A stretch of 64,000 bases of DNA from Cupriavidus neocaledonicus. Lineage in GTDB: Bacteria; Pseudomonadota; Gammaproteobacteria; Burkholderiales; Burkholderiaceae. Below, in pieces: positions 8,938-18,255 of the stretch. Numbering within the stretch: the stretch's first letter is position 1; every line of letters begins with the position of its first letter. The translations under genes were made by a program, and so were the position numbers. Location of the stretch: contig NZ_AQUR01000098.1 in the NCBI RefSeq assembly GCF_000372525.1, positions 92,839 to 156,838 of the forward strand, given 5' to 3'. The notes beneath the pieces are model-generated. The model worked only from the letters and a program-made list of their open reading frames with translations, was not told where the DNA came from and made no database searches.

Positions 8938-9894
8938 ATGATCCGATCGATCACCCTAGCCACCTTGCTTTCGCTGTCTGCCGGCGTATCGCTCGCCCAG
9001 CAGAACTCAACGCCGGTGCGCCTTCTGGTCGGCTTCTCGGCAGGAGGCGCCATCGACTCCGTCGGCCGTGCGCTCGCCGAAAGTCTCCGCGTGACACTGA
9101 AGCAGCCGGTCATCGTAGAAAACAAGCCAGGCGCCAACCAGCGCCCGGCACTTGCCGAACTCAAGCGCTCGCCGCCCGATGGCCAGACCCTGGTGCTCGC
9201 AAACAGCGCACCGTTCACGATCTTTCCGCACGCCTTCAAGAAGCTCGAATTCGATGCGGTGAAGGACTTCACACCGGTTGGACGGGTGACGACGTACGAA
9301 CTGTGCGTCGCGGCAGGACCGAAGGCGCCTCCCGGCGGGATCAAGGAAGTCCTGGTGTGGGCGAAAGCTCATCCATCCGAGGCTTCCTATGGCACGTCCG
9401 GGCCGGGCAACATCAGCCACTTCCTTGGCGGGATGATCGGCACCGCTAACGGGATGCAGCTTCAGCACGTGCCTTACAAAGGCGGCGCCCCCGCGCTTGT
9501 GGACCTGGCCGGGGGACAGATTCCCATGATCATCGATACGATCTATGAACCGATGGAAATGTCCAAGTCCGGCAAGGTACGGATCCTCGCCACCACCGGT
9601 GAGAGCCGCAGCCCTTTTCTTCCCAACGTCCCAACGCTACGTGAAGCGGGTATCAATGTCGCCGCTGATGCGTACGTGGCACTGTATGCGCCGGCTGGCC
9701 TGCCGGCCGACAAGGTAAAGCGTCTGAACAAGGCACTTGAGGAGGCGATGCGGTCGCATGAGTTGCAAGCGCGTATCAAGCAGTTCGCCATGTCGCCAGC
9801 GTTTTCCACGCCGTCGGAACTCGCCAGACTGCAGGCCACTACCGCGGCGAGCTGGGAAGGCCCGATCAAGGCCAGCGGGTTCTCGGCTGATTAG
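8938..9894 (+). CDS. Tripartite tricarboxylate transporter receptor (Bug/TctC family), second copy
   Basis: A 318-aa periplasmic binding protein. The start at MIRSITLATLLSLSAGVSLAQ is supported by a GGAGG site and yields a clean signal peptide. The mature part has VRLLVGFSAGGAIDSVGRALAE, the N-terminal carboxylate-binding segment, and HVPYKGGAPALVDLAGGQI, the second Bug motif. It is divergent in sequence from the first Bug protein of this window and sits upstream of a permease and a gamma-glutamyltransferase. Its ligand may therefore be an amino-acid-derived acid, which is inference. No TctA/TctB partner is nearby. Confidence 0.9.
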   Translation: MIRSITLATLLSLSAGVSLAQQNSTPVRLLVGFSAGGAIDSVGRALAESLRVTLKQPVIVENKPGANQRPALAELKRSPPDGQTLVLANSAPFTIFPHAFKKLEFDAVKDFTPVGRVTTYELCVAAGPKAPPGGIKEVLVWAKAHPSEASYGTSGPGNISHFLGGMIGTANGMQLQHVPYKGGAPALVDLAGGQIPMIIDTIYEPMEMSKSGKVRILATTGESRSPFLPNVPTLREAGINVAADAYVALYAPAGLPADKVKRLNKALEEAMRSHELQARIKQFAMSPAFSTPSELARLQATTAASWEGPIKASGFSAD

Positions 9895-10295
9895 TTTCCG
9901 GACCCGTGGCCGTCCAGGAATGTCCGAATGCGGCAGGCATTCGCCAGCGCCTTCGCCCGAGCCCGCGCAGGCTCGGGCTTGTTGCGAACGGCTGTCCCGA
10001 TTCGGGATGTCGTTGCATTTTCTACCGCCACTTCGCGGCACGTTTGCGCCCGGCGCCAGCTAGCATTCACTTGAGTGAGCCGACCGTGCTCGATCGCATC
10101 GGCAACGCGACTTGCGAACGGAAAACCGATGGCTTTTCCGCGCAACATTCATTAGCACATCCAATATAACGACACCGGAGACATGCCTCTTCCCGATCCC
10201 CCTCCCTACGCCAATTCAATGGCATTCCGGCAGACGCTGCCGGCGCATGAAGGGCCAGACGTGCCCTTTGCATCCTGAACTCTTCCGAAATCGAT
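9895..10295. other. Intergenic region with terminator-like hairpins
   Basis: 401 bp without a supported gene. A perfect 9-bp stem (GCCCGAGCC, 6-base loop, GGCTCGGGC) at 9955-9978, followed by ttgttg, is a plausible terminator for the Bug gene. A second short hairpin, tcccgattcggga, follows near 9996-10008. The 3' part presumably carries the permease promoter. Confidence 0.45.
9955..9984 (+). terminator. Putative intrinsic terminator after the second Bug gene
   Basis: Perfect 9-bp GC-rich inverted repeat with a 6-base loop, followed by a weak T-rich tail (ttgttg). It lies about 60 bp after the stop of the Bug gene. The tail is shorter than ideal. Confidence 0.45.
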
Positions 10296-11594
10296 GTGAT
10301 GGAATTCAGAACAACCACCGGCCAGCTCACCACTGGTCGCGGATGGACACGCCACGACACGCTGTGGGTGTTGGGCATCTACGGCAACGCGGTAGGAGGT
10401 GGCACGCTGTTCTGGCCCGTCAGCCTAGGGATGACAGGCTTTTGGCCCATGATCATTCTGTCGGTCCTGGCACTGCCGGTCACCTTCTTCCCCTACCTTG
10501 CCTTGGGACGCTTCGTGCTGTCCGGCACGACACGCGGCGGACGCGACGGCAACATCCTGGACGCCACGCAGGAACATCTTGGGGACGGTTGGAGCAAGGC
10601 ACTGACGGCCTTGTATTTTTCGGCGGTCTTCCCGGGCATGACAATCTACACGATCACGCTCACCAATACGATTATTGATTTCGCTTGTACGCAACTGCAC
10701 CTCGGCGGCATGTCGCGCTGGTATGTCGCGCCCATCAGTACCTTCGTGCTGATGATGATGGTGCGCTACGGCACGACTACCGTGGTGAGGATTATGGGCT
10801 ATATCGTCCTGCCCTTCATTCTCTGCCTAATCCTGTTCGGCATCATGGCTGCACCACACTGGAACGCCTCGATGCTGGAGACAGCAACCCACTTCGGCGG
10901 CGTGTCCGGATTGGCCACGGAAACATGGAAGGGACTGCCGCTCGTGGTTTTTGCCTTCAGCTTTACTTCCATCGTGTCCAGCTTTGTGGTCGCCCAGCGA
11001 CGCACCTATGGTGCCGAGGCGCCGCACAAGGTCAAGCAGGTCATGCTGGTGGCAGTCATGCTTGCGGTGTCGACCGTGCTGTTCTTCTCGTGGAGCACCA
11101 TCTTCGCCCTTTCCCCGGCAGAACTGTCCGAGGCGAAGGCGAGCAACCTCACCATCCTGTCGTTCCTCTCACGCAAGTTCGACACTCCGGCGATGGCCAT
11201 AGCCTCGCAAGCCATCGTGTTCGCCGCAGTGATCAAGTCCTTCCTGGCTCACTATCTTGCAACGGAAGAAAGCGCAAAGAGCTTCAGCCGAAGCCTCTTT
11301 GGCACGTCCGAAGCTACGCTGCGCAGTCCGGCATTCACGCGCCTGATAGCGCTGTTCGTTTATGCCGTGACCACGGCATGCGCTATCGCCAACCTGGATG
11401 TGCTCAACCTGATCAAGGTCGCCCTGGTTCCCGTCAGCGTCTTCGTGGTGTATTTCCTGCCGCTTTATGCATTCCGCAAGGTCCCTTCCTTGCACCGCTA
11501 TCAGGGGCGCCCGATGAACCTGCTGATCGCTGCGGTCGGCATCGTATGCCTGGTCAGCGGTATTGGAACGATGATCGCGAAGTTCAGCCATTGA
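10296..11594 (+). CDS. HAAAP-type amino-acid permease (serine/threonine or aromatic)
   Basis: A 432-aa polytopic membrane protein with about 11 hydrophobic segments. The N-terminal GIYGNAVGGGTLFWPV motif matches the hydroxy/aromatic amino acid permease (HAAAP: SdaC, TdcC, TyrP) family, as does the VFAFSFTSIVSSFVVAQRRTYG segment. These are proton or sodium symporters of the inner membrane. Start is GTG at 10296 or ATG one codon later; no strong ribosome binding site separates them. It is followed by a gamma-glutamyltransferase gene 73 bp downstream, so the pair could import and process amino acids or gamma-glutamyl compounds. Confidence 0.82.
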   Translation: MMEFRTTTGQLTTGRGWTRHDTLWVLGIYGNAVGGGTLFWPVSLGMTGFWPMIILSVLALPVTFFPYLALGRFVLSGTTRGGRDGNILDATQEHLGDGWSKALTALYFSAVFPGMTIYTITLTNTIIDFACTQLHLGGMSRWYVAPISTFVLMMMVRYGTTTVVRIMGYIVLPFILCLILFGIMAAPHWNASMLETATHFGGVSGLATETWKGLPLVVFAFSFTSIVSSFVVAQRRTYGAEAPHKVKQVMLVAVMLAVSTVLFFSWSTIFALSPAELSEAKASNLTILSFLSRKFDTPAMAIASQAIVFAAVIKSFLAHYLATEESAKSFSRSLFGTSEATLRSPAFTRLIALFVYAVTTACAIANLDVLNLIKVALVPVSVFVVYFLPLYAFRKVPSLHRYQGRPMNLLIAAVGIVCLVSGIGTMIAKFSH

Positions 11595-11667
11595 ACGTCA
11601 AGTTGGTGCCCCCGCCGCTGGGCTAGCCGGCATGCGGCACTCCGTGCTTTTCCAAAGGAAATCAGAA

Positions 11668-13254
11668 ATGCGTGAATTTGAAGTTCCGGGCCGCTCGGTG
11701 GCTCTTGGCTCCCAGGGCATGGTGGCCACCTCCAATCCACAGGCCGCGCTTGCCGGCCTGGACGTGCTGCGCTCGGGCGGCAATGCCATCGATGCGGCCA
11801 TTGCCATCGCTGCCATGCTTGCGGTCGTCGAGCCGACGCAGACTGGTATCGGTGGGGATTGCTTCGTACTGCTGAAGAAGCCGGGGCAGCCGCCCGTCGC
11901 CCTGAACGGCGCGGGCTGGGCGCCCAAGGCAATACGCGTCGAAGCGCTGCGAGACGCCGGCATGAGCGCCATCCCCGCGGAGAGCGTGCATGCCGTCACC
12001 GTTCCCGGGTCGATCCGCGCGTGGGAGCGGTTGCTGGCCGACTACGGCACCCGCAGCTTCGCGTCGCTGCTGCTACCGGCCATTGCCGCGGCCGAGTCCG
12101 GTTACAACGTGACGGAGCGTCTCGCGCGCGACTGGGGGCGACAGACGGCAAAGATGTCGGCCACCCCGGAAGCCAAGGCAGTGTTCCTGGCAGACGGCAG
12201 TGCACCGCGGGTCGGGGACCGGCGGTCCAACCCCCGACTTGGCAAGGCCTTGCGAGCGATTGCCGCTGAGGGTGCCGATGCATTCTACGAAGGCTGGATC
12301 GCCGAAGACATCGTTGCCGCATTGAGGAGCCGGGGCAGTGCCATGTCGCTCGACGATTTTGCCGACTACCAACCGGAGTATGTGACGCCCATCTCGGCGG
12401 AATACCGCGGATACCAACTGTGGGAATGCCCGCCGAGCGGCCAAGGCATCGTCGCGCTGCAAATTGCATCGATGCTCAACCAGTTCCCACTGCACGAACT
12501 AGACCCGTTGAGCGCGGAGCGTTTTCACTTGCAGGCAGAGGTGTCCCGCGTGGCCTATGCCCAGCGCGATGCAATGCTGTGCGACCCCGCGTTCCACCCC
12601 GTCGATATCGACCGCCTGCTGTCCGCCCAGCATATTGCCGGACTGCTGGCGCAAATCAATCCTGACTGCCGGATCGGCGACCGCCTGCCCGCGGACATGC
12701 CGGAGCACAAGGACACGGTCTTCATCTCCGTTGCGGATGCCGACGGCACTTTGGTGGCATTCATCAACTCCCTGTTCGACGACTTCGGCAGCGGCCTGGT
12801 CGCCCCCGGGTCCGGTGTACTGCTGCACAACCGCGGATGCGGCTTCGTGCTCGAGCCAGGCCATCCCAACGTGATTGCCGGCCGCAAGCGTCCGATGCAC
12901 ACCATCATCCCGGCGTTGCTGACAAAGGACGATGAGGCGATCCTCTCGTTCGGCTGTACCGGGGGCCACTTCCAGCCTGCCGGCCAACTCCAGGTGCTGT
13001 CTAACATCCTGGACTATGGCATGTCAGTTCAGCAGGCGATCGAGCATCCCCGCATGTTCGCCAGGGGCGATAGCCTCGAACTGGAACAAACCGTGCCCCC
13101 GTCGGTGTGGGAAGGCCTACGTCGCCGCGGTCACCGTCCCACCCGAACGGAAAATCCCCTCGGCACCTGCCATGCGATCTGGACCGATCGCCAGCGCGGC
13201 GTGCTGATGGGCGGCTCTGACGGCCGGCGCGACGGACTCGCGATCGGCTATTGA
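11668..13254 (+). CDS. Gamma-glutamyltransferase family protein
   Basis: A 528-aa Ntn-hydrolase of the GGT family. Residues 10-55 show the family start (ATSNPQAALAGLDVLRSGGNAIDAA and GIGGDCFVLL). The autocatalytic processing threonine is Thr350 in HKDTVFISVADADG; processing there would give large and small subunits. The C-terminal VLMGGSDGRRDG motif is typical. The start was moved to MREFEVPG because AAAGGAA precedes it. No signal peptide is visible, unlike periplasmic GGT, so a cytoplasmic enzyme acting on gamma-glutamyl or related amides is likely. Follows the amino-acid permease on the same strand. Confidence 0.87.
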   Translation: MREFEVPGRSVALGSQGMVATSNPQAALAGLDVLRSGGNAIDAAIAIAAMLAVVEPTQTGIGGDCFVLLKKPGQPPVALNGAGWAPKAIRVEALRDAGMSAIPAESVHAVTVPGSIRAWERLLADYGTRSFASLLLPAIAAAESGYNVTERLARDWGRQTAKMSATPEAKAVFLADGSAPRVGDRRSNPRLGKALRAIAAEGADAFYEGWIAEDIVAALRSRGSAMSLDDFADYQPEYVTPISAEYRGYQLWECPPSGQGIVALQIASMLNQFPLHELDPLSAERFHLQAEVSRVAYAQRDAMLCDPAFHPVDIDRLLSAQHIAGLLAQINPDCRIGDRLPADMPEHKDTVFISVADADGTLVAFINSLFDDFGSGLVAPGSGVLLHNRGCGFVLEPGHPNVIAGRKRPMHTIIPALLTKDDEAILSFGCTGGHFQPAGQLQVLSNILDYGMSVQQAIEHPRMFARGDSLELEQTVPPSVWEGLRRRGHRPTRTENPLGTCHAIWTDRQRGVLMGGSDGRRDGLAIGY

Positions 13255-13752
13255 AGCGCTGGCCATCCCGCTTGCATGCTTGTCATAGCGGCACGGATTC
13301 CGCGCCAGAGAGAGACACCGCGCACAAGACCGCCCGTCAAGCCCGACGACGCCGCGCTTTCGAACCTGGTTTGCGGCAGCGATCCGCCGTCCAGCAATGC
13401 ATCGACTCCCCCCGACGACGACGGTCACGCCGCAGTCGTCGTCCATTTGGCGTCATTGTCGCCGTTGATCCGTATGTCCTTGCCGGGGAACTCATCCAGA
13501 CCTGATTCACGCTTTTTTTGATGGGCTGGCGTATTGCTACGCGTCTCGCGTCCTATGTTTGCTGCGTGCGATCAGCTTACGCCGTCGGGGGACGACAAAT
13601 CGCTATCGCAGCAATTCTGCCGGATGCTGTTCCCTATCGCGGTTGTCCACAGCGACTTCGACTATTTCACTAGGGCTGTCCGACGCAGACCTTATACAGC
13701 ACGAAGAAGTCGCGAACTAGACTGCAGGCATGTAGCCGCAAAGGCGGCAATC
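13255..13752. other. Intergenic stretch before the DNA-repair cassette
   Basis: About 500 bp without a supported gene. The short frames here are arginine-rich shadows with no ribosome binding sites. The latter half (13500-13740) becomes more AT-rich and may hold the promoter of the DUF2188-ligD-ku cassette. Confidence 0.4.
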
Positions 13753-13971
13753 CTGCCGAACATTCACGTGGTATCGAGCGGGAACAAAGGGAAAGTCGAA
13801 GTGAAGCGTGGTACACAAGCATGGCCGACTTACGACAGCCAGGATGCAGCAATTGTTGCCGGGACAGCTCTGGCAAAGAAGCTCCGGAGCGAGCTGATAG
13901 TGCAGGGCGCGGACGGAGCAATTCGTATGCGAAACTCCTACGGAAATGACCCGAGAGACGTCAAAGGGTAA
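13753..13971 (+). CDS. DUF2188-type small protein
   Basis: A ~72-aa protein matching the DUF2188 pattern: a short NIHVV start, SGNKGKVEVKRG, a helix with DAAIVAGTALAKKLRSELIVQG, then DGAIRMRNSYGNDP. The conserved N-terminal NxHVV lies after all in-frame ATG codons near it, so the start must be a rare codon (CTG at 13753 is my choice, after aaggcgg); the only long frame would begin at 13534 and adds non-homologous residues. Its end overlaps the ligD start by 26 bp. Function of DUF2188 is unknown; coupling to ligD is suggestive only. Confidence 0.6.
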   Translation: MPNIHVVSSGNKGKVEVKRGTQAWPTYDSQDAAIVAGTALAKKLRSELIVQGADGAIRMRNSYGNDPRDVKG

Positions 13972-16465
13972 AAGCAGGCCCAAGCTGAGTAAGAGGCCAG
14001 TTCTCAAACCCTACGCGCAAAAAAGGGATTTCAGCATCACTCCAGAGCCGTCGGGACAAACGAGGTATCGCAGAAGTCCGCAGTGCCTGCGCTTCGTCGT
14101 GCAGAAGCACTGGGCCAGGCGCCTGCACTATGACTTCCGGCTCGAGCTCGACGGCGTGCTGCTCAGCTGGGCCGTGCCCAAGGGACCGTGCTACGACCCG
14201 GCCGAGAAGCGCATCGCCGTCCATGTCGAAGACCACCCGCTCGACTATGCCGGCTTCGAAGGCGAGATCCCGCCAAACCAGTATGGCGCCGGGTCGGTGA
14301 TCGTCTGGGACCGCGGCACCTGGACGCCAGTGGGCGACCCGCGTGACGGCATGGCCGCCGGCAAGCTGGTCTTTGACCTGCACGGCGAAAAGCTGACCGG
14401 ACGCTGGGAACTGGTGCGCATCGCCAAACCCGGCGACAAGTCGGAGCAATGGATCCTCTTCAAGAAGCGTGATGCCTGGGCGCGGCCGCTGGCGGAGTTC
14501 GACGTGCTGGCCGCGCTGCCGGACAGCGTCATCGCCAGGCCGCTGGGCGCCTTGCGCGAGGCTCCCGGCGTCGCCGACGATGACGATCCGGCCCAGGCCA
14601 TCCGGCACGCGCCGCGCGCGCCCTTGCCGGCGACGCTGCGGCCCCAGCTTGCCACGCTCTCGCCCACCCTGCCTTCCGGCACCGGCTGGATCATCGAAAC
14701 CAAGTTCGACGGGTACCGGATCCTGGCCAGGATCGACGATGCCCGGGTGACGCTGTTCACGCGCAACGGGCATGACTGGACGCGCAGGCTGAGCTCGCTG
14801 GCGGCGGAAATCGAGAAACTCGATATCTCGCAGGGCTGGCTGGATGGCGAGATCGTGGTGCTGCGCGACGACATGCCGGATTTCAACGCCTTGCAGAACG
14901 CCATCGACGGGCATCGCCACGAGGCGATCGTGTATTTCGCCTTCGACCTGCCCTACTGGGAAGGGCGTGACCTGCGCGAGCTGCCGCTGGCGCAGCGCCG
15001 CGCGCAGCTGGCCGCGCTGGTTGCCGACCGCTCGGAGCGGGTGCGCTTCAGCGAAGCCTTCGACGCACCGCCGGCGCAGATGTTCCAGGCGGCATGCCGG
15101 CTCGGCCTGGAGGGGCTGATGTTCAAGCGCGCCGATGCCCCCTATGTTTCGGCACGGACGCAGAGCTGGCTGAAGGCCAAATGCAAGCTGCGCCAGGAAT
15201 TCGTGATCGGCGGCTTCTCCGACCGCGAAGGCGCCGCTGCCGAGGTGGGCAGGCTGTATCTGGGCGTCTACGCGGACGGGGCCCTGGTTTATGCGGGGGG
15301 CGTCGGCACCGGTTGGGACAGCGCCACCGCCACGGACCTGCGCAAGCGCCTGGCGGCACTGGAAGTCAAGGACAGTCCGTTCTCGACCGAGGCCCGCGGC
15401 AGCGGACGCTGGGGCGGCCGACGGCCTGCCGTGGTGCGCTGGGTCAGGCCAAAGCTGGTCGCGGAGGTCGAGTTCACCGAGTGGACACCGGACGGACAGG
15501 TTCGCCACGCGTCATTCAAAGGGTTGCGCACGGACCATGCCGTCAAGTCGATCCGGCGCGAAGCCGTGCAGACCGCGGTCACGCCCCATGGCGTGGCCGC
15601 CATCAAGGTCACCAACCCGGAGCGGGTGATCGACCAGTCCAAAGGCATCACCAAGCTGGAACTGGTCCGGTACTACGAGAGTGTCGCCGCCGCGATGCTG
15701 CCGCACCTGGCGGATCGCCCGCTCTCGCTGGTGCGCGCGCCGGAAGGCATCGACGCGCCCACGTTCTTCCAGAAGCATGCCGAGACCGCGATGCCGGGCC
15801 TGACCGAGCAGCCGGTCTCGCTGTGGCCCGGCCACGCGGCATTGCTGACCGCCGACTCGCCCGAAGCCATTGTCGCGGCCGCCCAGATGAACGTGGTGGA
15901 GTTCCACACCTGGAATTCCACCGCGCGCGATATCGACCATCCGGACCGGGTCATCTTCGACCTGGACCCCGGCGAAGGCGTAGCGTGGGAGACCATGCAG
16001 GAAGCCGCCATGCTGGTGCGCACGCTGCTGGACGAGCTGGGCCTGCAATGCTGGCTGAAGACCAGCGGCGGCAAGGGCCTGCATGTGGTGGTGCCGCTGG
16101 CGCCGCGGCGCAACTACGATGAAGTGAAGGCCTTTTCACATGCGGCCGTCAGGCACCTGGCGGCCACGCTGCCGCAGCGCTTTACCGCCCGGTCTGGCGC
16201 CGCCAACCGCAAGGGCCGCATCTTCGTGGATTACCTGCGCAACGGCTTTTCGCAGACCACCGCCGCCGCGTTCTCGGCACGCGCGCGGCCTGGCCTGGGC
16301 GTGTCGATGCCGGTGTCGTGGGAGCAACTTTCCAGGCTGAAAAGCGGCGCGCAGTGGAGCATCCGCGATGCGCGCGAGTACCTGAGCTTCCAGCTGGCGG
16401 ACCCCTGGCAGTCTTACTGGGAAACACGCCAGACTTTGACGGAGGCCATCGAACGCTTAAGCTGA
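13946..16465 (+). CDS. ligD: Multifunctional ATP-dependent DNA ligase D
   Basis: An 839-aa bacterial non-homologous end-joining enzyme. Order of domains: 3'-phosphoesterase (residues ~45-190, HYDFRLELDG and HVEDHPLDYAGFEG with the catalytic His/Asp), ATP-dependent ligase (~240-520, adenylation Lys253 in KFDGYR), and primase/polymerase (~550-839, with DLDPGEGVAWE carrying the catalytic Asp pair and WLKTSGGKGLHVVVPL). PE-Lig-Pol order is one of the known arrangements. ku follows 30 bp downstream and a MerR-TPR gene overlaps ku, so the genes form one transcription unit. Typical length for the family. Confidence 0.95.
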   Translation: MTRETSKGKSRPKLSKRPVLKPYAQKRDFSITPEPSGQTRYRRSPQCLRFVVQKHWARRLHYDFRLELDGVLLSWAVPKGPCYDPAEKRIAVHVEDHPLDYAGFEGEIPPNQYGAGSVIVWDRGTWTPVGDPRDGMAAGKLVFDLHGEKLTGRWELVRIAKPGDKSEQWILFKKRDAWARPLAEFDVLAALPDSVIARPLGALREAPGVADDDDPAQAIRHAPRAPLPATLRPQLATLSPTLPSGTGWIIETKFDGYRILARIDDARVTLFTRNGHDWTRRLSSLAAEIEKLDISQGWLDGEIVVLRDDMPDFNALQNAIDGHRHEAIVYFAFDLPYWEGRDLRELPLAQRRAQLAALVADRSERVRFSEAFDAPPAQMFQAACRLGLEGLMFKRADAPYVSARTQSWLKAKCKLRQEFVIGGFSDREGAAAEVGRLYLGVYADGALVYAGGVGTGWDSATATDLRKRLAALEVKDSPFSTEARGSGRWGGRRPAVVRWVRPKLVAEVEFTEWTPDGQVRHASFKGLRTDHAVKSIRREAVQTAVTPHGVAAIKVTNPERVIDQSKGITKLELVRYYESVAAAMLPHLADRPLSLVRAPEGIDAPTFFQKHAETAMPGLTEQPVSLWPGHAALLTADSPEAIVAAAQMNVVEFHTWNSTARDIDHPDRVIFDLDPGEGVAWETMQEAAMLVRTLLDELGLQCWLKTSGGKGLHVVVPLAPRRNYDEVKAFSHAAVRHLAATLPQRFTARSGAANRKGRIFVDYLRNGFSQTTAAAFSARARPGLGVSMPVSWEQLSRLKSGAQWSIRDAREYLSFQLADPWQSYWETRQTLTEAIERLS

Positions 16466-16495
16466 ATCCAGGCGCAACCCAATGTGGAGTATCCA

Positions 16496-17389
16496 ATGGC
16501 TGCCCGATCGCTCGCTTCCCTGTCGCTGTCGTTTGGCCTGGTGTCGATCCCGGTCAAGCTCTATACCGCCACCGAGAGCAGTTCCGCCGTGCGCTTCAAC
16601 CTGTTGAGCAAGGATGGCTCGCGCGTGAGGCAGCAGTACATTTCCGAACAGACCCAGAAGGTTGTCGAGCGTGCCGACATGATCAAGGGCTACGAGTTCG
16701 AGAAAGGCCGCTTTGTCACGTTCGCGCCCGACGAGCTCAAGGCACTGGAAGAAAGCGCCAGCCATATGGTCGATATCGTCGCGTTCATCCCCGAGCAAAG
16801 CGTGGATCCGCTCTACTACGACAAGGCGTATTTCATCGCCCCCGACAAGCGTGGCGGCAAGCCCTACAGCCTGCTGCGCGAGGCCATGTCGCGGACCGGC
16901 CGCTGCGCCATCGCCAAATGGGCATCCAAGGGCAAGTCGCACGTAGTCCAGATCCGCCCGGTGGAAGGCGGGCTGGTGTTCCAGCAACTGCTGTTCGCGG
17001 ATGAAGTGCGCAACATCGCCGAACTGAATATCGAAGAGGTAGCGGTGTCCGACGCCGAGCTGAAGCTGGCGATCCAGCTGATCGAGCAGGCCTCCGAGGA
17101 AGAATACGACCCCACCCAGTACAAGGACGAGGAGAAGGCCAGGATCCTGGCCGCCATCGATGCCAAGATCGCCGGCAAGCACATCGTCGCACCCGAGCCG
17201 GTGGAAGCCGGCGCCGGCGGACAGGTGATCGACCTGATGGACGCGCTGCGCGCCAGCCTGTCGAAGAAGGGCACCGCGGCCGCCAAGGGCAAGGCGGCCG
17301 CAGCCGCCCCACCCGCGCGCAAGGCCGCCCGGCGCGGTGCGGCGGCAGAACCCACGCCGATCCGACGGACCACCAAGAAATCGGCGTGA
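16496..17389 (+). CDS. ku: Ku-type DNA end-binding protein
   Basis: A 297-aa bacterial Ku homologue: beta-barrel core from SLASLSLSFGLVSIPVKLYTA through the GRCAIAKWASKGKSHVVQIRP segment, then a helical arm. The C-terminus is a Lys/Ala/Arg-rich tail (about 264-297), typical of long-tailed Ku that touches DNA and recruits LigD. ATG at 16496 was preferred over GTG 12 bp upstream because TGGAG precedes it. It lies immediately after ligD, and its stop overlaps the next start (GTGA). Together with LigD it repairs double-strand breaks by end joining. Confidence 0.95.
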   Translation: MAARSLASLSLSFGLVSIPVKLYTATESSSAVRFNLLSKDGSRVRQQYISEQTQKVVERADMIKGYEFEKGRFVTFAPDELKALEESASHMVDIVAFIPEQSVDPLYYDKAYFIAPDKRGGKPYSLLREAMSRTGRCAIAKWASKGKSHVVQIRPVEGGLVFQQLLFADEVRNIAELNIEEVAVSDAELKLAIQLIEQASEEEYDPTQYKDEEKARILAAIDAKIAGKHIVAPEPVEAGAGGQVIDLMDALRASLSKKGTAAAKGKAAAAAPPARKAARRGAAAEPTPIRRTTKKSA

Positions 17390-18207
17390 AGCGCAACGGC
17401 GGTCTCAGCACGCGAGACCTGGAGGCGCGCCTGGGCGTGTCCAGGCGGCTGATCGGCAGCCTGGTCGCGGCCGGGCTGGTGCAGCCCACCCGCGGTCTCC
17501 ACGGCGAGCACGTATTTTCCTTCCAGGACGTGGTGCTGATCCGCACCGCCGACTCCCTGCACCGCGCGCATATCGGTCCCGCGCGGATCCTGCGCGCGCT
17601 GCGCCACCTGGAACGGCTCAAGCCAGACCGGCACCTGTCGGCGGTACGCATTTCGGCGTGCAGCGGCAAGGTGTCGGCCCGCGACCGCCATGGGGACTGG
17701 ATCGTGGAGACGGGCCAGCGGCTGATGGACTTCGGCACGCAGGACGACGCCGGGGTCCGTGTCATGGCGCTGACGCGGGAAGCGTCAGCCTACGCCGCCG
17801 CTGACCAAGCGCTGGCCGAGGGCCTGCGGCTGGAACCGGTCGATGTCCGCGGCGCCGAAGCGGCTTACCGGCGCGCGGTGGCCCATTATCCGGCGATGCT
17901 GGACGCGTACCTCAATCTCGGCTGCCTGCTGGCCGACCAGGAACGGCTTGACGAAGCCATCCTGCTCTATGAATCCGCGCTGACCGTGCTGCCCGACGAG
18001 CCGCAGCTGCACTTCAACCTGGGCGTGGCGCTGGAGGATACCGGCGCCACACAGGCCGCACTGGCCGCCTACGAGCGCAGCATTGAACTGGCGCCCGGCG
18101 ACGCCGACGCGCACTACAATGCCGCGCGCCTGCACCAGGAACTCGGGCACATCCAGAAGGCGCTCCGGCACTTCAACCAGTATCGGAAGCTGGATCGCTC
18201 TGAATGA
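17386..18207 (+). CDS. MerR-like helix-turn-helix protein with TPR repeats, coupled to Ku
   Basis: A 273-aa fusion. Residues 1-75 form a MerR-type winged HTH (LSTRDLEARLGVSRRLIGSLVAAGLVQPTRG then FSFQDVVLIRTA). A middle beta-rich part (~75-125) follows. Residues ~150-270 contain about three tetratricopeptide repeats, e.g. AYLNLGCLLADQERLDEAILLYESAL and HFNLGVALEDTGATQAALAAYERSIELAP. The GTG start overlaps the ku stop by four bases, so it is translationally coupled to end-joining genes. Role unknown; a regulator or scaffold of the repair cassette is a reasonable inference. I know of no characterised member. Confidence 0.8.
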   Translation: MKRNGGLSTRDLEARLGVSRRLIGSLVAAGLVQPTRGLHGEHVFSFQDVVLIRTADSLHRAHIGPARILRALRHLERLKPDRHLSAVRISACSGKVSARDRHGDWIVETGQRLMDFGTQDDAGVRVMALTREASAYAAADQALAEGLRLEPVDVRGAEAAYRRAVAHYPAMLDAYLNLGCLLADQERLDEAILLYESALTVLPDEPQLHFNLGVALEDTGATQAALAAYERSIELAPGDADAHYNAARLHQELGHIQKALRHFNQYRKLDRSE

Positions 18208-18255
18208 GGCGGTGCCGGCGCGCTTGAACGCGTCTGCACCGCAAGATCGTCCCGC

